Shown here one piece after another: positions 36,736-48,959 of a DNA stretch of 64,000 nucleotides (the stretch's first letter is position 1; each line of letters starts with the position of its first letter). The stretch is from Tachypleus tridentatus. Lineage: Eukaryota > Arthropoda > Merostomata > Xiphosura > Limulidae. The stretch is taken from assembly GCF_004210375.1 (NCBI RefSeq), contig NC_134832.1, forward strand, positions 152,951,592 to 153,015,591, given 5' to 3'. A model generated the notes under the pieces. It was given only the letters and a program-made list of their open reading frames with translations, did no database searches and had not been told where the DNA came from. The position numbers were made by a program, and so were the translations under genes.

Positions 36736-39700
36736 GAAAGGGTTTGTTTTTTATAGATACAGAGTTACAAATAAGCATAGCTTTTGACCAACCCAACACT
36801 TTGGTTGTAGAAGTAAAAGCTGTACCTTTTAGCTAACTGTATTTTATTGCAATAGTAAAATATTTATGTAATTTTTTAGTAATGAGTAGGAGTTCATTTA
36901 TTCTTGCATTGTCTTGTCTCGAAGGATGCTCGAAGACCAAGAGACGTGGTACTGAAGAAAAAAGATTAAATCTGTGTTGAACTTCAGATGTCATAACTAA
37001 ATGTACTTATTGAAAGGTGTGTTGATATAATGAATATTCTGCATGCACTGGTTAAGGTGTGAACTTGTGGAGTGGTTTAAGAAAAGTATACAATTTGTTG
37101 TATCTTCGTAAATCATTGAAGAAAATCTTATGTCAGGTGAAAACTAATATTTTACTTTTTATTAAAGTCAAATGACTATTATTGTTAACATTTCTGTCTT
37201 ACACAGATTCAAACTTTTCCACCCATATAAGATAGCCACTCAGTAATGGGATGAATCGGCTTTGTTGTCACAGTAAAGTAAGATAAGATCTGTCATAAGC
37301 TTGTATGGCTTGTAGTGTTATGTGAAACTTTCCAAATGATCAAAATATTTTGCTGACATGAGATGTGTACCATAAACTGTTGAATGAATTTTATCTGTTG
37401 CAGATTGTGAAGATTGGCTTCTTAAATATCTTAAGCCTGAAACAGAACTAATAGTTACATTTATTGAAAGTAAACTGTCAACTGCCTGTGTTCTAAGGAT
37501 GGGTAATGCAATCTTATTATGTTTTGTAAGTTAATTGTAGTGGAAAATATTGTTGCTTCTTTCCAAAGAAATGTGTTAAAGTTCGATATAAAGATTGAAA
37601 AAAATGTGTGTTGCACCTGTGAAATTCAGAACTCAAGTAATGTGTGCATCTTACTCAAAAACAAAGGCTGAAAAGGTGAGTCTTAGCACATATGTTGTAA
37701 ATGACATCTTCAATAAAGAACATGTAAAGACAGGATTATTATCTTTTGTTTTCTAAACTATATTAAATAAGAGAAGGATGAATAGTTAATTCATTTGTGT
37801 TTCCTGGTGATAAAAATAGTAACTAACCAAGGAACAAGTTAGATGCTTAGATACCAGTACATTCTTGCATTTCATTCAATATATTCTCAATGTTAATTAA
37901 AAGGTATTATTATTAATAATAAGTGCAGAAAACAGGTCAATATGCCATCAAACACTTAGAGAAATATCCAAAATTACCAAACATTTTAAATCTTGTGTAT
38001 AAACTTATACTGTGAATGTTTCAGGTCAATACTATTTTTGTTGTATTTCTGTAAGGATATAATAAAGTACGTATAGAATTTGTTTCTAAAAAAAGTTGAT
38101 CCAGACATAAAGGTTGATGTATAATCTACTTGTGTCCCTGATATGGTCAGCATGTGGTGAACATCAGTGATGTAATCTACTTGTGTCCCTGATATGGTCA
38201 ACATGTGGACATCAGTGATGTTGTCTACTTGTGTTCCAGTTATGGTCAGCATGTGGTGGACATCAGTAATGTAGTTTCACCTTCAAGAACTATTGCAACT
38301 GATGCTACATTCATTATTTTTGTCTCAAAATATATTTTTATTTTTTGAATGTCCACATTATTAGAGAGAGCCATAAATATATTTGAAGAGACAAGAAGGT
38401 TGTGTGTGTTTTGTTTTAACATCTCGTGAGTTTCCTGAAACTAAGAAATCTTTTTGATTAATATTTCATGCAATTTTAAGTATTTTAGTTGAGTTTTTCA
38501 TTTCGAGGAACTATTTCCTGAAAAACTGTTTGGTAAACATTTTGTACAGTTTTTGAGCAAAAAAATTTGAATTCTTTTGCATGTACTGAGGTTCAGAATT
38601 ATACTTGGTTGTGTATATTAAGTGCTATTGAGGTTCAAAATTATGCTTGTTTGTGTGTATTAGGTGTTATTCTAGGATATAAAACAACTTAAAACTGGCA
38701 ACCACATTTTTAGAATTAAGTCAAATATATCATTTTTATTATGGTTTTTGTCTTCACTGTGTTGCAGTATTGAAGTGAGATTGATTTGTTTTTATTTTCT
38801 CCAAAAACAGAATGGTTAAATTAAAGAGAAGCCTTTTATTATAGAATCACTGAGAATGTAGAATGCTTATTAGATATGTATCTTATTAGAAGTTCTCAAT
38901 AACAATTGTAATTTTGATCTCAAGAACTACAAAAATCACTTTTAAACTTTTGCCTCTGTGGAGTTTTTATTAGAGAACTAGATATAATACTTGACCAGTT
39001 TCTTACATAATTACAGAGTGATGATTTTGGTGTATGTAGTCCTTAATAGTAAAGTAGATATCCTGGAAGCTAGCTATAAAACATTAATCATTTTTAATTT
39101 ATACAAACTAGATTGTTGCAATTTGTAAGAAATTAGAATTTATGTTAATAGCAACATTGGAGCTAGAAACAAAGTGTATCTAATAAAGTAATAAATGAAA
39201 GAATCTTCTTCAATATTTGTAATTTTATTTATTTTAACCACCAAAAGAATAAAAAATAATTTGGAAGAATGTTTTGACATCGTAATTGTATTGGCCATTG
39301 AGCTTATTTTTAATATTTCATAAGAGTATCTGTTGTCCACTTTAAGGTATTATATGTTGATTGAAGTAGTGCACTGAAGTTAATGGAAAAGAATTTCATC
39401 CAATGAGCCTTTAGATGTGCCAACATAAATATTATCTCAGTTTCCCTTTAACTGAAGATAAGTTCTGATTATGTTTAGTATATGATAGGTGTTTTCTTCA
39501 TCAGTGTTTGTCAGTAGAAAGATTTGGGTTTACTTCTGGTTTAGGCAAGTTTTGCAAGAATTATGGTATGTCTTCGTTTTGATAAAGATAAGCTGTTTTA
39601 TAGCAGTGAGTTTAATGTTAATTATATACAGTATTGGGAAAGTATATTAAAATGTGATTAATATTTGTACATATTTAATAGCCCACATGCTTCACAACTC

Positions 39701-40150
39701 CCACTATTTGATACCTTGAGGAACTACTTCAGGCGTATTTTATTGTGTCAGTATCTTTGTACCATAAAGAGTTAATATTGGAGAATTTGGTTTTACTTGT
39801 CTTGGTAATGCGAATATGTTAAAACATTAGTATATACAAGACATTTTGGCCATCAAACTTAAAGTCTGTCATCAATACTCGTCCAAACTACAAGTTCTTA
39901 CTTGTAGGAATGAAGCCCACGTATTGAGAAATATTCTTGACAGTCTAAAACTAGGTGAAATCATTTTTATGTAAGGTACGTAACAGATCCAAGTATTAAT
40001 TAGCGGGAATCAGTGTAATAATAAGGGTATTTTTATTTTGTAATTATTTCTCGTTACAAACAGTCACAATTTATTTTGTGGGTAACTAGTACTAAAAATG
40101 TTTTAAAAGTGAGTAACGTTTATCTGTAACTCTGCGATTAACTTTTATTT
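36736..40150. other. AT-rich intergenic DNA with one small tandem repeat
   Basis: No gene recognised. A candidate distal polyadenylation signal lies at 37712. Short open frames (39140-39340 minus and others) lack domains. A three-copy repeat at 38110-38270 is listed separately. Confidence 0.55.
38110..38270. repeat. ~50-bp tandem repeat, 3 copies
   Basis: Units of the form TCTACTTGTGTCCCTGATAT, then GGTCAACATGTGGACATCAG, TGATGT. The spacing is irregular because of short deletions (CATGTGGTGAACATC versus CATGTGGACATC). The minus-strand open frame over it, with repeated MLTISGTQVDYITDVH, is a consequence of the repeat. Confidence 0.85.
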
Positions 40151-40420
40151 GGCCCAGCATGATCATGTGGTTAAAGCACTCAATTCGTAATCCAAGGGTC
40201 GCGGGTTCGAAACCCCCTCTCACCAAACATGCTCGCCCTTTCAGACGTGGAGGCGTTATAATGTGATGGTCAATCCCACTGTTCGTTGGTAAAAGAGTAA
40301 CTCAAGAGTTGGCTGTGGGTGGTGATGACTAGCTGTCTTCTCTCTGGTCATACACTGCTAAATAAGGGACGGCTAGCGTGGATAGCCTTAATGTAGCTTT
40401 GCACGAAATTCAAAACAAAT
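40151..40420 (+). mobile_element. tRNA-Thr-derived SINE, copy 1
   Basis: The tRNA-like head (GGCCCAGCATGATCATGTGG, B-box-like GGGTTCGAAACCCC) is followed by the family body: CATGCTCGCCCTTTCAGACG, GGCGTTATAATGTGATGG, GGGTGGTGATGACTAG, GGGACGGCTAGCGTGGATAG and the end GCACGAAATTCAAAACAAAT. This copy is more diverged than the others. Pol III type dispersed repeat; no tRNA function expected. Confidence 0.93.
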
Positions 40421-40944
40421 TTAAATCTTGTTTATAAAAGTAGTATACATGAGAGTGACATACAGGGTTAAGGAAACGGAAGGCATTATATGCATCAGTA
40501 TAATTCCTTAAGTCACAATCATTTACAAAAATTCAAAGCTAACACTTTTTTTTTTATTATTGAGAACTCGGCGTATTATAATGTGTTACAGTGCCGTTTT
40601 AATTGGTCTTACTAAATACGTTGATCTGGATATCTGTCATAAAAGTAACCAGTGGAATTACAATAACTATCGGTATTGTGTGATATATACCATAGCTGTT
40701 ATTATTATAAAGAACTTTCAAAACTTCTGCAGGAATTGAAGTGGATATGAGAATAACAGAGAAGTTGAATATATTAAAAGTTTTTTTAACTTCAATGCAG
40801 TATGTTTAAGAGAAATGAATATACGTTTAATCTGTCGGTCTGCTAAATAACTGAAGATATCGATTATGGAGTAGAAACTACATTTCTTGTAAACTAAGTT
40901 GGTGTTAAATATAAATGTAAACATAAAATGATACAAAAAGTAAA
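40421..40944. other. AT-rich, nothing seen
   Basis: No coding or structured element recognised. A minus-strand open frame starting at 41053 runs through it but is low-complexity and partly made of the neighbouring repeat. Confidence 0.55.
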
Positions 40945-41140
40945 CATCTTTATTGAATACCAAACAAGACAAAGTAGCCACGCCTCTGTCAACAGCCTTT
41001 ATTGAATAGCAAACACCGAATAAAGTAACCACGCCTCCTTGAACAATCTTCATTGAATACTAAGCAAAGAGTAAAGAAGCCACTTTTTTTGGACAATCTT
41101 TGTTGAATACTGAACTTGGAATAAAGCAGCTTCACTTCTT
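40945..41140. repeat. ~51-bp tandem repeat, about 4 copies
   Basis: Repeated CTTTATTGAATACCAAACAA then AGTAGCCACGCCTCTG; the variants GTAACCACGCCTCC and GAAGCCACTTTTTT follow at about 51-bp steps. The repeat directly precedes the large 45-bp satellite but the units do not look alike. Confidence 0.85.
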
Positions 41141-41184
41141 TCTGTATATGTATAATAATTCCATCCTAAAACACCATCTATTAC

Positions 41185-44100
41185 AACATATATAGCAATA
41201 GAAAGTGTTTGGTGTGAACAAATTACTACAACATGTGTAGTAGGGGAACATGTTTGGTCTTAACACATTATTCCAAAAATAAGTAGGAGAACGTATTTGG
41301 TCTGAACACATTACTACAAAATATAGAGTAGGAGAAAGTGTTTGGTGTGAACACATACTACAAAATATGGAGTAGGAGAAAGTGTTTGGTGTGAACACAT
41401 ACTACAAAATATGGAGTAGGAGAAAGTGTTTCGTGTGGACACATTACTACAAAATATGGAGTAGGAGAAAGTGTTTGGTGTGAACACATTACAAAGTATG
41501 GAGTAGGAGAAAATGTTTGGTGTGGACACATACTACAAAATATGGAGTAGGAGAAAATGTTTGGTGTGGACACATTACTACAAAATATGGAGTAGAAGAA
41601 AGTGTTTGGTCTGAACACATTACTACAAAATATGGATCACAGAAATTGTTTGGTGTGAACACATTACAAAATATGGAGTAGGAGAAAGTATTTGGTGTGA
41701 ACACATTACTACAAAATATGGAGTAGGAGAAAGTGTTTGGTGTGAACACATTACAAAATATGGAGTAGGAGAAAATGTTTGGTGTGGACACATACTACAA
41801 AATATGGAGCACAGAAATTGTTTGGTATGAGCACTACAAAATATGGAGTAGGAGAAAATGTTTGGTCTGAACACATTACTACAAAATATGGAGTAGGAGA
41901 AAATGTTTGGTCTGAACACATTACTACAAAATATGGAGTAGGAGAAAGTGTTTGGTCTGAACACATTACTACAAAATATGGAGTAGGAGAAAGTGTTTGG
42001 TGTGAACACATTACAAAATATGGAGTAGGAGAAAATGTTTGGTGTGGACACATACTACAAAATATGGAGCACAGAAATTGTTTGGTATGAACACTACAAA
42101 ATATGGAGTAGGAGAAAATGTTTGGTCTGAACACATTACTACAAAATATGGAGTAGGAGAAAATGTTTGGTCTGAACACATTACTACAAAATATGGAGTA
42201 GGAGAAAATGTTTGGTCTGAACACATTACTACAAAATATAGAGTAGGAGAAAATGTTTGGTCTGAACACATTACTACAAAATATGGAGTAGGAAAAAGTG
42301 TTTGGTCTGAACACATTACTACAAAATATGGAGTAGGAGAAAGTGTTTGGTATGAACACACTACAAAATATGGAGTAGGAGAAAATGTTTGGTGTGAACA
42401 CTACAAAATATGGAGTAGGAGAAAGTATTTGGTGTGAACACATTACTACAAAATATGGAGTAGGAGAAAATGTTTGGTGTGGACACATACTACAAAATAT
42501 GGAGCACAGAAATTGTTTGGTATGAACACACTACAAAATATGGAGTAGGAGAAAATGTTTGGTCTGAACACATTACTACAAAATATGGAGTAGGAGAAAG
42601 TGTTTGGTGTGAACACATACTACAAAATATGGAGTAGGAGAAAGTGTTTGGTGTGAACACATTACAAAATATGGAGTAGGAGAAAATGTTTGGTGTGGAC
42701 ACATTACTACAAAATATATGGAGACAGAAATTGTTTGGTATGAACACACTACAAAATATGGAGTAGGAGAAAATGTTTGGTCTGAACACATTACTACAAA
42801 ATATGGAGTAGGAGAAAATGTTTGGTCTGAACACATTACTACAAAATATGGAGTAGGAGAAAGTGTTTGGTCTGAACACATTACTACAAAATATGGAGTA
42901 GGAGAAAGTGTTTGGTGTGAACACACTACACAAAATATGGAGTAGGAGAAAGTGTTTGGTGTGAACACATTACAAAAATATGGAGTAGGAGAAAATGTTT
43001 GGTGTGGACACATACTACAAAATATGGAGCACAGAAATTGTTTGGTATGAACACTACAAAATATGGAGTAGGAGAAAATGTTTGGTCTGAACACATTACT
43101 ACAAAATATGGAGTAGGAGAAAATGTTTGGTCTGAACACATTACTACAAAATATGGAGTAGGAGAAAATGTTTGGTCTGAACACATTACTACAAAATATG
43201 GAGTAGGAGAAAATGTTTGGTGTGAACACTACAAAATATGGAGTAGGAGAAAGTATTTGGTGTGAACACATTACTACAAAATATGGAGTAGGAGAAAGTG
43301 TTTGGTGTGAACACATACTACAAAATATGAAATAGGAGAAAGTGTTTGGTGTGAATACATTACAAAATATGGAGTAGGAGAAAATGTTTGGTGTGGACAC
43401 ATACTACAAAATATGGAGCACAGAAATTGTTTGGTATGAACACACTACAAAATATGGAGTAGGAGAAAATGTTTGGTCTGAACACATTACTACAAAATAT
43501 GGAGTAGGAGAAAGTGTTTGGTCTGAACACATTACTACAAAATATGGAGTAGGAGAAAGTGTTTGGTGTGAACACACTACAAAATATGGAGTAGGAGAAA
43601 ATGTTTGGTGTGGACACACTACTACAAAATATGGAGTAGAAGAAAGTGTTTGGTCTGAACACATTACTACAAAATATGGATCACAGAAATTGTTTGGTGT
43701 GAACACATTACAAAATATGGAGTAGGAGAAAATGTTTGGTCTGAACACACTACAAAATATGGAGTAGGAGAAAGTGTTTGGTCTGAACACATTACTGCAA
43801 AATATGGAGTAAGAGAAAGTGTTTGGTGTGAACACACTACAAAATATGGAGTAGGAGAAAATGTTTGGTGTGAACACACTACAAAATATGGAGTAGGAGA
43901 AAATGTTTGGTGTGAACACACTACAAAATATGGAGTAGGAGAAAATGTTTGGTGTGGACACATACTACAAAATATGGAGTAGGAGAAAATGTTTGGTGTG
44001 GACACATACTACAAAATATGGATCACAGAAATTGTTTGGTGTGAACACATTACAAAATATGGAGTAGGAGAAAATGTTTGGTCTGAACACATTACTACAA

Positions 44101-46805
44101 AATATGGAGTAGGAGAAAGTGTTTGGTCTGAACACATTACTACAAAATATGGAGTAGGAGAAAATGTTTGGTCTGAACACATTACTACAAAATATGGAGT
44201 AGGAGAAAGTGTTTGGTGTGAACACATTACTACAAAATATGGAGTAGGAGAAAGTATTTGGTGTGAACACATTACTACAAAATATGGAGTAGGAGAAAGT
44301 GTTTGGTGTGAACACATACTACAAAATATGGAGTAGGAGAAAGTGTTTGGTGTGAACACATACTACAAAATATGGAGTAGGAGAAGGTGTTTGGTGTGAA
44401 CACATACTACAAAAAAATATGGATGAAATTGTTTGGTGTGAACACACATTACAAAATATGGAGTATGGAGTACAGAAATTGTTTGGTATGAACACACTAC
44501 AAAATATGGAGTAGGAGAAAATGTTTGGTCTGAACACATTACTACAAAATATGGAGTGGGAGAAAGTGTTTGGTCTGAACACATTACTACAAAATATGGA
44601 GTAGGAGAAAATGTTTGGTGTGAACACACTACAAAATATGGAGTAGGAGAAAATGTTTGGTGTGAACACATACTACAAAATATGGAGTAGGAGAAAATGT
44701 TTGGTGTGAACACACTACTACAAAATATGGAGTAGGAGAAGGTGTTTGGTGTGAACACATACTACAAAATATGGATCACAGAAATTGTTTGGTGTGAACA
44801 CACTACAAAATATGGAGTAGGAGAAAATGTTTGGTCTGAACACATTACTACAAAATATGGAGTAGGAGAAAGTGTTTGGTCTGAACACATTACTGAAAGT
44901 GTATGGAGTACACACTACAAAATATGGAGTAGGAGAAAATGTTTGGTGTGAACACACTACAAAATATGGAGTAGGAGAAAATGTTTGGTGTGAACACACT
45001 ACAAAATATGGAGTAGGAGAAAATGTTTGGTGTGGACACATACTACAAAATATGGAGTAGGAGAAAATGTTTGGTGTGAACACATTACAAAATATGGAGT
45101 AGGAGAAAATGTTTGGTCTGAACACATTACTACAAAATATGGAGTAGGAGAAAGTGTTTGGTCTGAACACATTACTACAAAATATGAAGTAGGAGAAAAT
45201 GTTTGGTCTGAACACATTACTACAAAATATGGAGTAGGAGAAAGTATTTGGTATGAACACATTACTACAAAATATGGAGTAGCAGAAAGTATTTGGTGTG
45301 AACACATTACTACAAAATATGGAGTAGGAGAAAGTGTTTGGTGTGAACACATACTACAAAATATGGAGTAGGAGAAAGTGTTTGGTGTGAACACATACCA
45401 CAAAATATGGAGTAGGAGAAAGTGTTTGGTGTGAACACATACCACAAAATATGGAGTAGGAGAAAGTGTTTGGTGTGAACACATTACTACAAAATATGGA
45501 GTAGGAGAAAGTGTTTGGTGTGAACACATTACTACAAAATATGGAGTAGGAGAATGTGTTTGGTGTGAACACATTACTACATAATATGGAGCACAGAAAT
45601 TGTTTGGTCTGAACACACTACAAAATATGGAGTAGGAGAAAATGTTTGGTCTGAACACATTACTACAAAATATGGAGTAGGAGAAAGTGTTTGGTGTGAA
45701 CACATTACAAAATATGGAGTAGGAGAAAATGTTTGGTGTGGACACATACTACAAAATATGGAGTAGGAGAAAATGTTTGGTGTGAACACATACTACAAAA
45801 TATGGAGTAGGAGAAAGTGTTTGGTGTGAACACATACTACAAAATATGAAGTAGGAGAAGGTGTTTGGTGTGAACACATACTACAAAATATGGAGCACAG
45901 AAATTGTTTGGTGTGAACACATTACTACAAAATATGGAGTAGGAGAATGTTTGGTGTGAACACATTACTACAAAATATGGAGCACAGAAATTGTTTGGTA
46001 TGAACACACTACAAAATATGGAGTAGGAGAAAATGTTTGGTCTGAACACATTACTACAAAATATGGAGTAGGAGAAAGTGTTTGGTGTGAACACACTACA
46101 AAATATGGAGTAGGAGAAAATGTTTGGTCTGAACACATTACTACAAAATATGAAGTAGGAGAAAATGTTTGGTCTGAACACATTACTACAAAATATGGAG
46201 TAGGAGAAAGTGTTTGGTGTGAACACACTACAAAATATGGAGTAGGAGAAAATGTTTGGTCTGAACACATTACTACAAAATATGGAGTAGGAGAAAATGT
46301 TTGGTCTGAACACATTACTACAAAATATGAAGTAGGAGAAAATGTTTGGTCTGAACACATTACTACAAAATATGGAGTAGGAGAAAGTGTTTGGTGTGAA
46401 GATACTACAAAATATGGAGTACACACTACAAAATATGGAGTAGAAGAAAATGTTTGGTGTGGACACACTACAAAATATGGAGTAAGAGAAAATGTTTGGT
46501 CTGAACACATTACTACAAAATATGGATCACAGAAATTGTTTGGTGTGAACACACTACAAAATATGGAGTAGGAGAAAATGTTAGGTCTGAACACATACTA
46601 CAAAATATGGAGTAGGAGAAAATGTTTGGTGTGGACACATACTACAAAATATGGAGTAGAAGAAAGTGTTTGGTCTGAACACATTACTACAAAATATGGA
46701 TCACAGAAATTGTTTGGTGTGAACACACTACAAAATATGGAGTAGGAGAACGTGTTTGGTGTTGGTGGATACGTTACTACAAAATATGGAGTAGGAGAAT
46801 ATGTT
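41185..46805. repeat. 45-bp satellite array (about 120 units), open on several frames
   Basis: Unit: GGAGTAGGAGAAAGTGTTTG, then GTGTGAACACATTACTACAA, AATAT. It is often shortened to 42 or 43 bp (ACACTACAAAATAT or ACATACTACAAAATAT). A second unit type replaces TAGGAGAAA with CACAGAAA (GGAGCACAGAAATTGTTTGG). Mixed blocks repeat, for example around 41800, 42050, 42490, 43012 and 43410, giving irregular higher-order structure. With a period of 15 codons the unit reads YGVGENVWSEHITTK on the plus strand and FSYSIFCSNVFRPN on the minus strand, creating open frames up to 274 codons. The units degenerate at the left edge (41185-41350) and at the right edge (after 46740), as expected for an old array homogenised in its centre. 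Confidence 0.96.
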
Positions 46806-47701
46806 TTGTCTGCCCATATTATCTCCACTTGTGTCATCTGTTGAGGCAGAACCTTTCTTAACTTTTCCAGCCACGTCAGTACCAAATTTTGTTCCATAGT
46901 TTTGTTGGCCAATTCAACAACGTTTGCCAATTGAGAAATCGACGGGCTATGATGGAAAGGAACCACATCAAACTCAGATCAAAATAATTCCCATAATGAA
47001 CGACAAGGTACTCTTCTTGCCGTCTATTTGGTACGGCCAACTTTAAATAGTCTTCTATCTGAGAGCTATAACAACTGTCAAGCACTGGCGGCTGCCTTAT
47101 TCAAGAGGTGCAGAGTGACGCCAAAATGAGTTATTTAGAGGAAAGTTACTAAACGGTATGAAGAAAAGATCTTAGCTGCATTTGTTGTTAATTTGGAAAG
47201 GCTTGTCCATTTATCTTACTCAGATGCTCTACCATGTGAAATAATACATCCAATTTCATGTGATTAATTCACAGATGCTACAACAGGCGAAGATGTGAGA
47301 GTTGGGTTGAAGCAAAGTACGTATACATTTTAAAGTAAGCCTTAGTTAGCGATGGAGCTTGAATCTATTATAGTTGCAAATAAACAACTAGAGACACCAT
47401 CAAGAAGTTTTGTGATCATTGGATTGAATAGTATTGAAACATTAGCTGCTCTCCCTGATGATAACCTAGAAAAATTAGTCAAATAATTAGTCAGATAAAA
47501 TAGGGAACAATGAATCAAAAAATAACAAATGTAACTTGAAAGACATACTTCCCATAACTACAGGTTCTGTATAGAATACGAACTCATCCCAATGGATACA
47601 AAAAAAGAGAAAAATACTATCAATGTGAGAAGCCTAGCCTTTTCACCCGAGACTGTGAAGAATCAACAGCTATTGGTACAACATCGACAAAATATCCTAA
47701 A
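46806..47701 (+). mobile_element. Decayed Gypsy-like retrotransposon, gag region
   Basis: Read on the plus strand through frameshifts: EKSTGYDGKEPHQTQIKII then DKVLFLPSIWYGQ (~46930-47040). Next NNCQALAAALFKRCR (~47070) and EEKILAAFVVNLERLVHLSY then SDALPCEI (~47160-47240), then GEDVRVGLKQSTYTF (~47290) and MELESIIVANKQLETPSRSF (~47352). Last is a zinc-knuckle relic YQCEKPSLFTRDCEE (~47615), which has lost its first Cys. This order is that of Gypsy-type gag. Several stops make it non-functional. The satellite borders it directly on the left. Confidence 0.8.
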
Positions 47702-47946
47702 TCAGTGATGTTAAGAAAACCCACTTGTAGAAAAAAATATACATATAAAAAACGGCTCGTTTGGGTTGAAAAAATATTTTACGTTGAGGAGCGAGCAACG
47801 TTTCGACTTTCTTCGGTCATCGTCAGGTTCACAAAGAAAGAAAGAGGTAACTGACCAATTGCTGACCACATGTTTGAAAGGGGTTGTGGTCAGCTCCTCT
47901 ACGTAAAATATTTTCTCAACCCAAACGAGTCGTTTTTTACATATAT
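47702..47946 (-). mobile_element. 245-bp foldback / Penelope-like terminal-repeat relic
   Basis: Inserted into the Gypsy relic, with a 13-bp target duplication AAAATATCCTAAA at 47689-47701 and 47947-47959. Excision restores the gag-pol frame (TTSTKYPKDESPSQT). The arms are inverted: 47741-47793 (ACGGCTCGTTTGGGTTGAAA ... ACGTTGAGGAGC) pairs with 47892-47943 (GCTCCTCTACGTAAAATATT ... CAACCCAAACGAGTCGTTTT). The minus strand between them carries a hammerhead-like core. Variable-length target duplications plus such a core are features known from Penelope-like element terminal repeats; the assignment is inference. Confidence 0.75.
47796..47832 (-). ncRNA. Hammerhead-ribozyme-like core (incomplete)
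   Basis: The minus strand reads GTGAAC-CTGACGA-TGACCGAAGAAAGTC-GAAACGTTG. CTGANGA and GAAA are the two invariant core strands of a type I hammerhead. Between them GACC/AGTC can form stem II, with one C-A mismatch and a GAAGAA loop. After GAAA, CGT could form a short stem III with an ACGTA about 95 bases upstream on the same strand. I cannot find a 5' strand that closes stem I cleanly, so this copy is probably not self-cleaving by itself. Confidence 0.5.
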
Positions 47947-47959
47947 AAAATATCCTAAA

Positions 47960-48540
47960 GATGAATCTCCGAGTCAAACAATCAAAGAAATGACAAAGAG
48001 ATAACTCTACACTGAAAAAAAAGGAAAATAGGTGTATTTGTGGGGCAATATTCAAGTGGAAATAGTACACCTATCCCAACTGGGCTAAAAAGTTCATTAT
48101 ATTAAGAAACCAGCCCATGACTTCACAAGTTTATGGATTGGAAATCCTGTAGAATGTTAATTGATAATAGTTCCAAAACTACAACAGTTTAAATCAATTT
48201 TATAATGAAATGTGGGAAACTGTTTCCAGAATTGAAAGAGCAGATGAACTGATGTAAATAGTCAGCAGACATAAAATTCCATTAACCGGAAAGCTGAAAG
48301 TTACCTGTATACTATCGATCTTCATGATCTACGAGTGACTCTTGAGTAAGAATGCACTTCATGTTAATATTAAAATAAGTTGGCGAACAACTGCTTATAT
48401 GCATACTGAAGTGGCTTATTTTGGAGAGAACTTGTTACGTATTTTAACAAAACGTTGGTCGGGCTTCATAGAGGTGATTGACATCGAGGAAGATCGCATA
48501 TCGGGAAGTGGCATGAATGCCAGGTTAGGATAGTTTCAAA
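47960..48540 (+). mobile_element. Decayed Gypsy-like retrotransposon, protease region
   Basis: Continuation after the 13-bp duplication. CRMLIDNSSKTTTV near 48150 matches the aspartic-protease active-site context LIDTGSxxTxV, with the catalytic DTG changed to DNS. KCGKLFPELKEQM follows near 48210, then HVNIKISWRTTAYMHTEVAY near 48360. The open frame at 48342-48533 is part of this relic. Broken by stops. Confidence 0.65.
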
Positions 48541-48711
48541 TAGATTCGCAGTATACGATCATAAAATATTGATGTATGACATAATTATCGCTGTAACAGA
48601 GACTAAACTTCTAGTAACAACAATGAAATCTAGCGCTGTGCAACAAAGAGGTGAATATTCATGCCAAGACTTATTATAAATAAATCTGCATCTAGTGGCT
48701 GGGTCATAGTA
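48541..48711. other. Probable Gypsy remnant, not resolved
   Basis: Sits between the protease-like part and the short SINE. I see no clear motif. Confidence 0.35.
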
Positions 48712-48848
48712 CAACCAAACACTTCAGTGGCACAGCAGTATGTCTGCGGACTCGCATCGCTAAAAACCGGGTTTCGATACCCGTGTTAGGCAGAGTAAAG
48801 ATAGTCCGTTGTGTAGCTTTGTGCTTAATTCTAAATAAACAAACAAAC
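48712..48848 (+). mobile_element. Short tRNA-derived SINE, second type
   Basis: A-box-like TGGCACAGCAGTATG and B-box-like GGGTTTCGATACCCG lie about 30 bases apart. They are followed by TTAGGCAGAGTAAAGATAGT, a short body with GTGTAGCTTTGTGCTTAATT, and a CTAAATAAACAAACAAACAT tail. It shares only the AGCTTTGTGC..AATTC end with the tRNA-Thr SINEs, so the two families may use the same LINE partner for their 3' end. Confidence 0.85.
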
Positions 48849-48959
48849 ATAAATCTGAAAAATAAATATAATATCATCAGGTCCATGAATATACAGACAA
48901 CAAAACTGAAATGTAGTGTGTAAGGAAATATTAATATGTGAAGCTATACCGACAATACT
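48849..48959. other. Unresolved AT-rich linker
   Basis: Short AT-rich stretch between the SINE and the next Gypsy block; nothing recognisable. Confidence 0.4.

Noticed and set aside
41314..46594. Many long ORFs on both strands (for example 42576-43400 minus, 41751-42488 minus, 42039-42437 plus)
   Set aside because: All are translations of the 45-bp satellite; period 15 codons without stops explains them. No start-site, splice or domain evidence.
46598..47085. Minus-strand ORFs next to the satellite
   Set aside because: They are antisense to the Gypsy gag relic, whose plus-strand motifs are recognisable.
47711..48070. 119-codon minus-strand ORF
   Set aside because: It runs through the foldback element and antisense Gypsy sequence; no domain.
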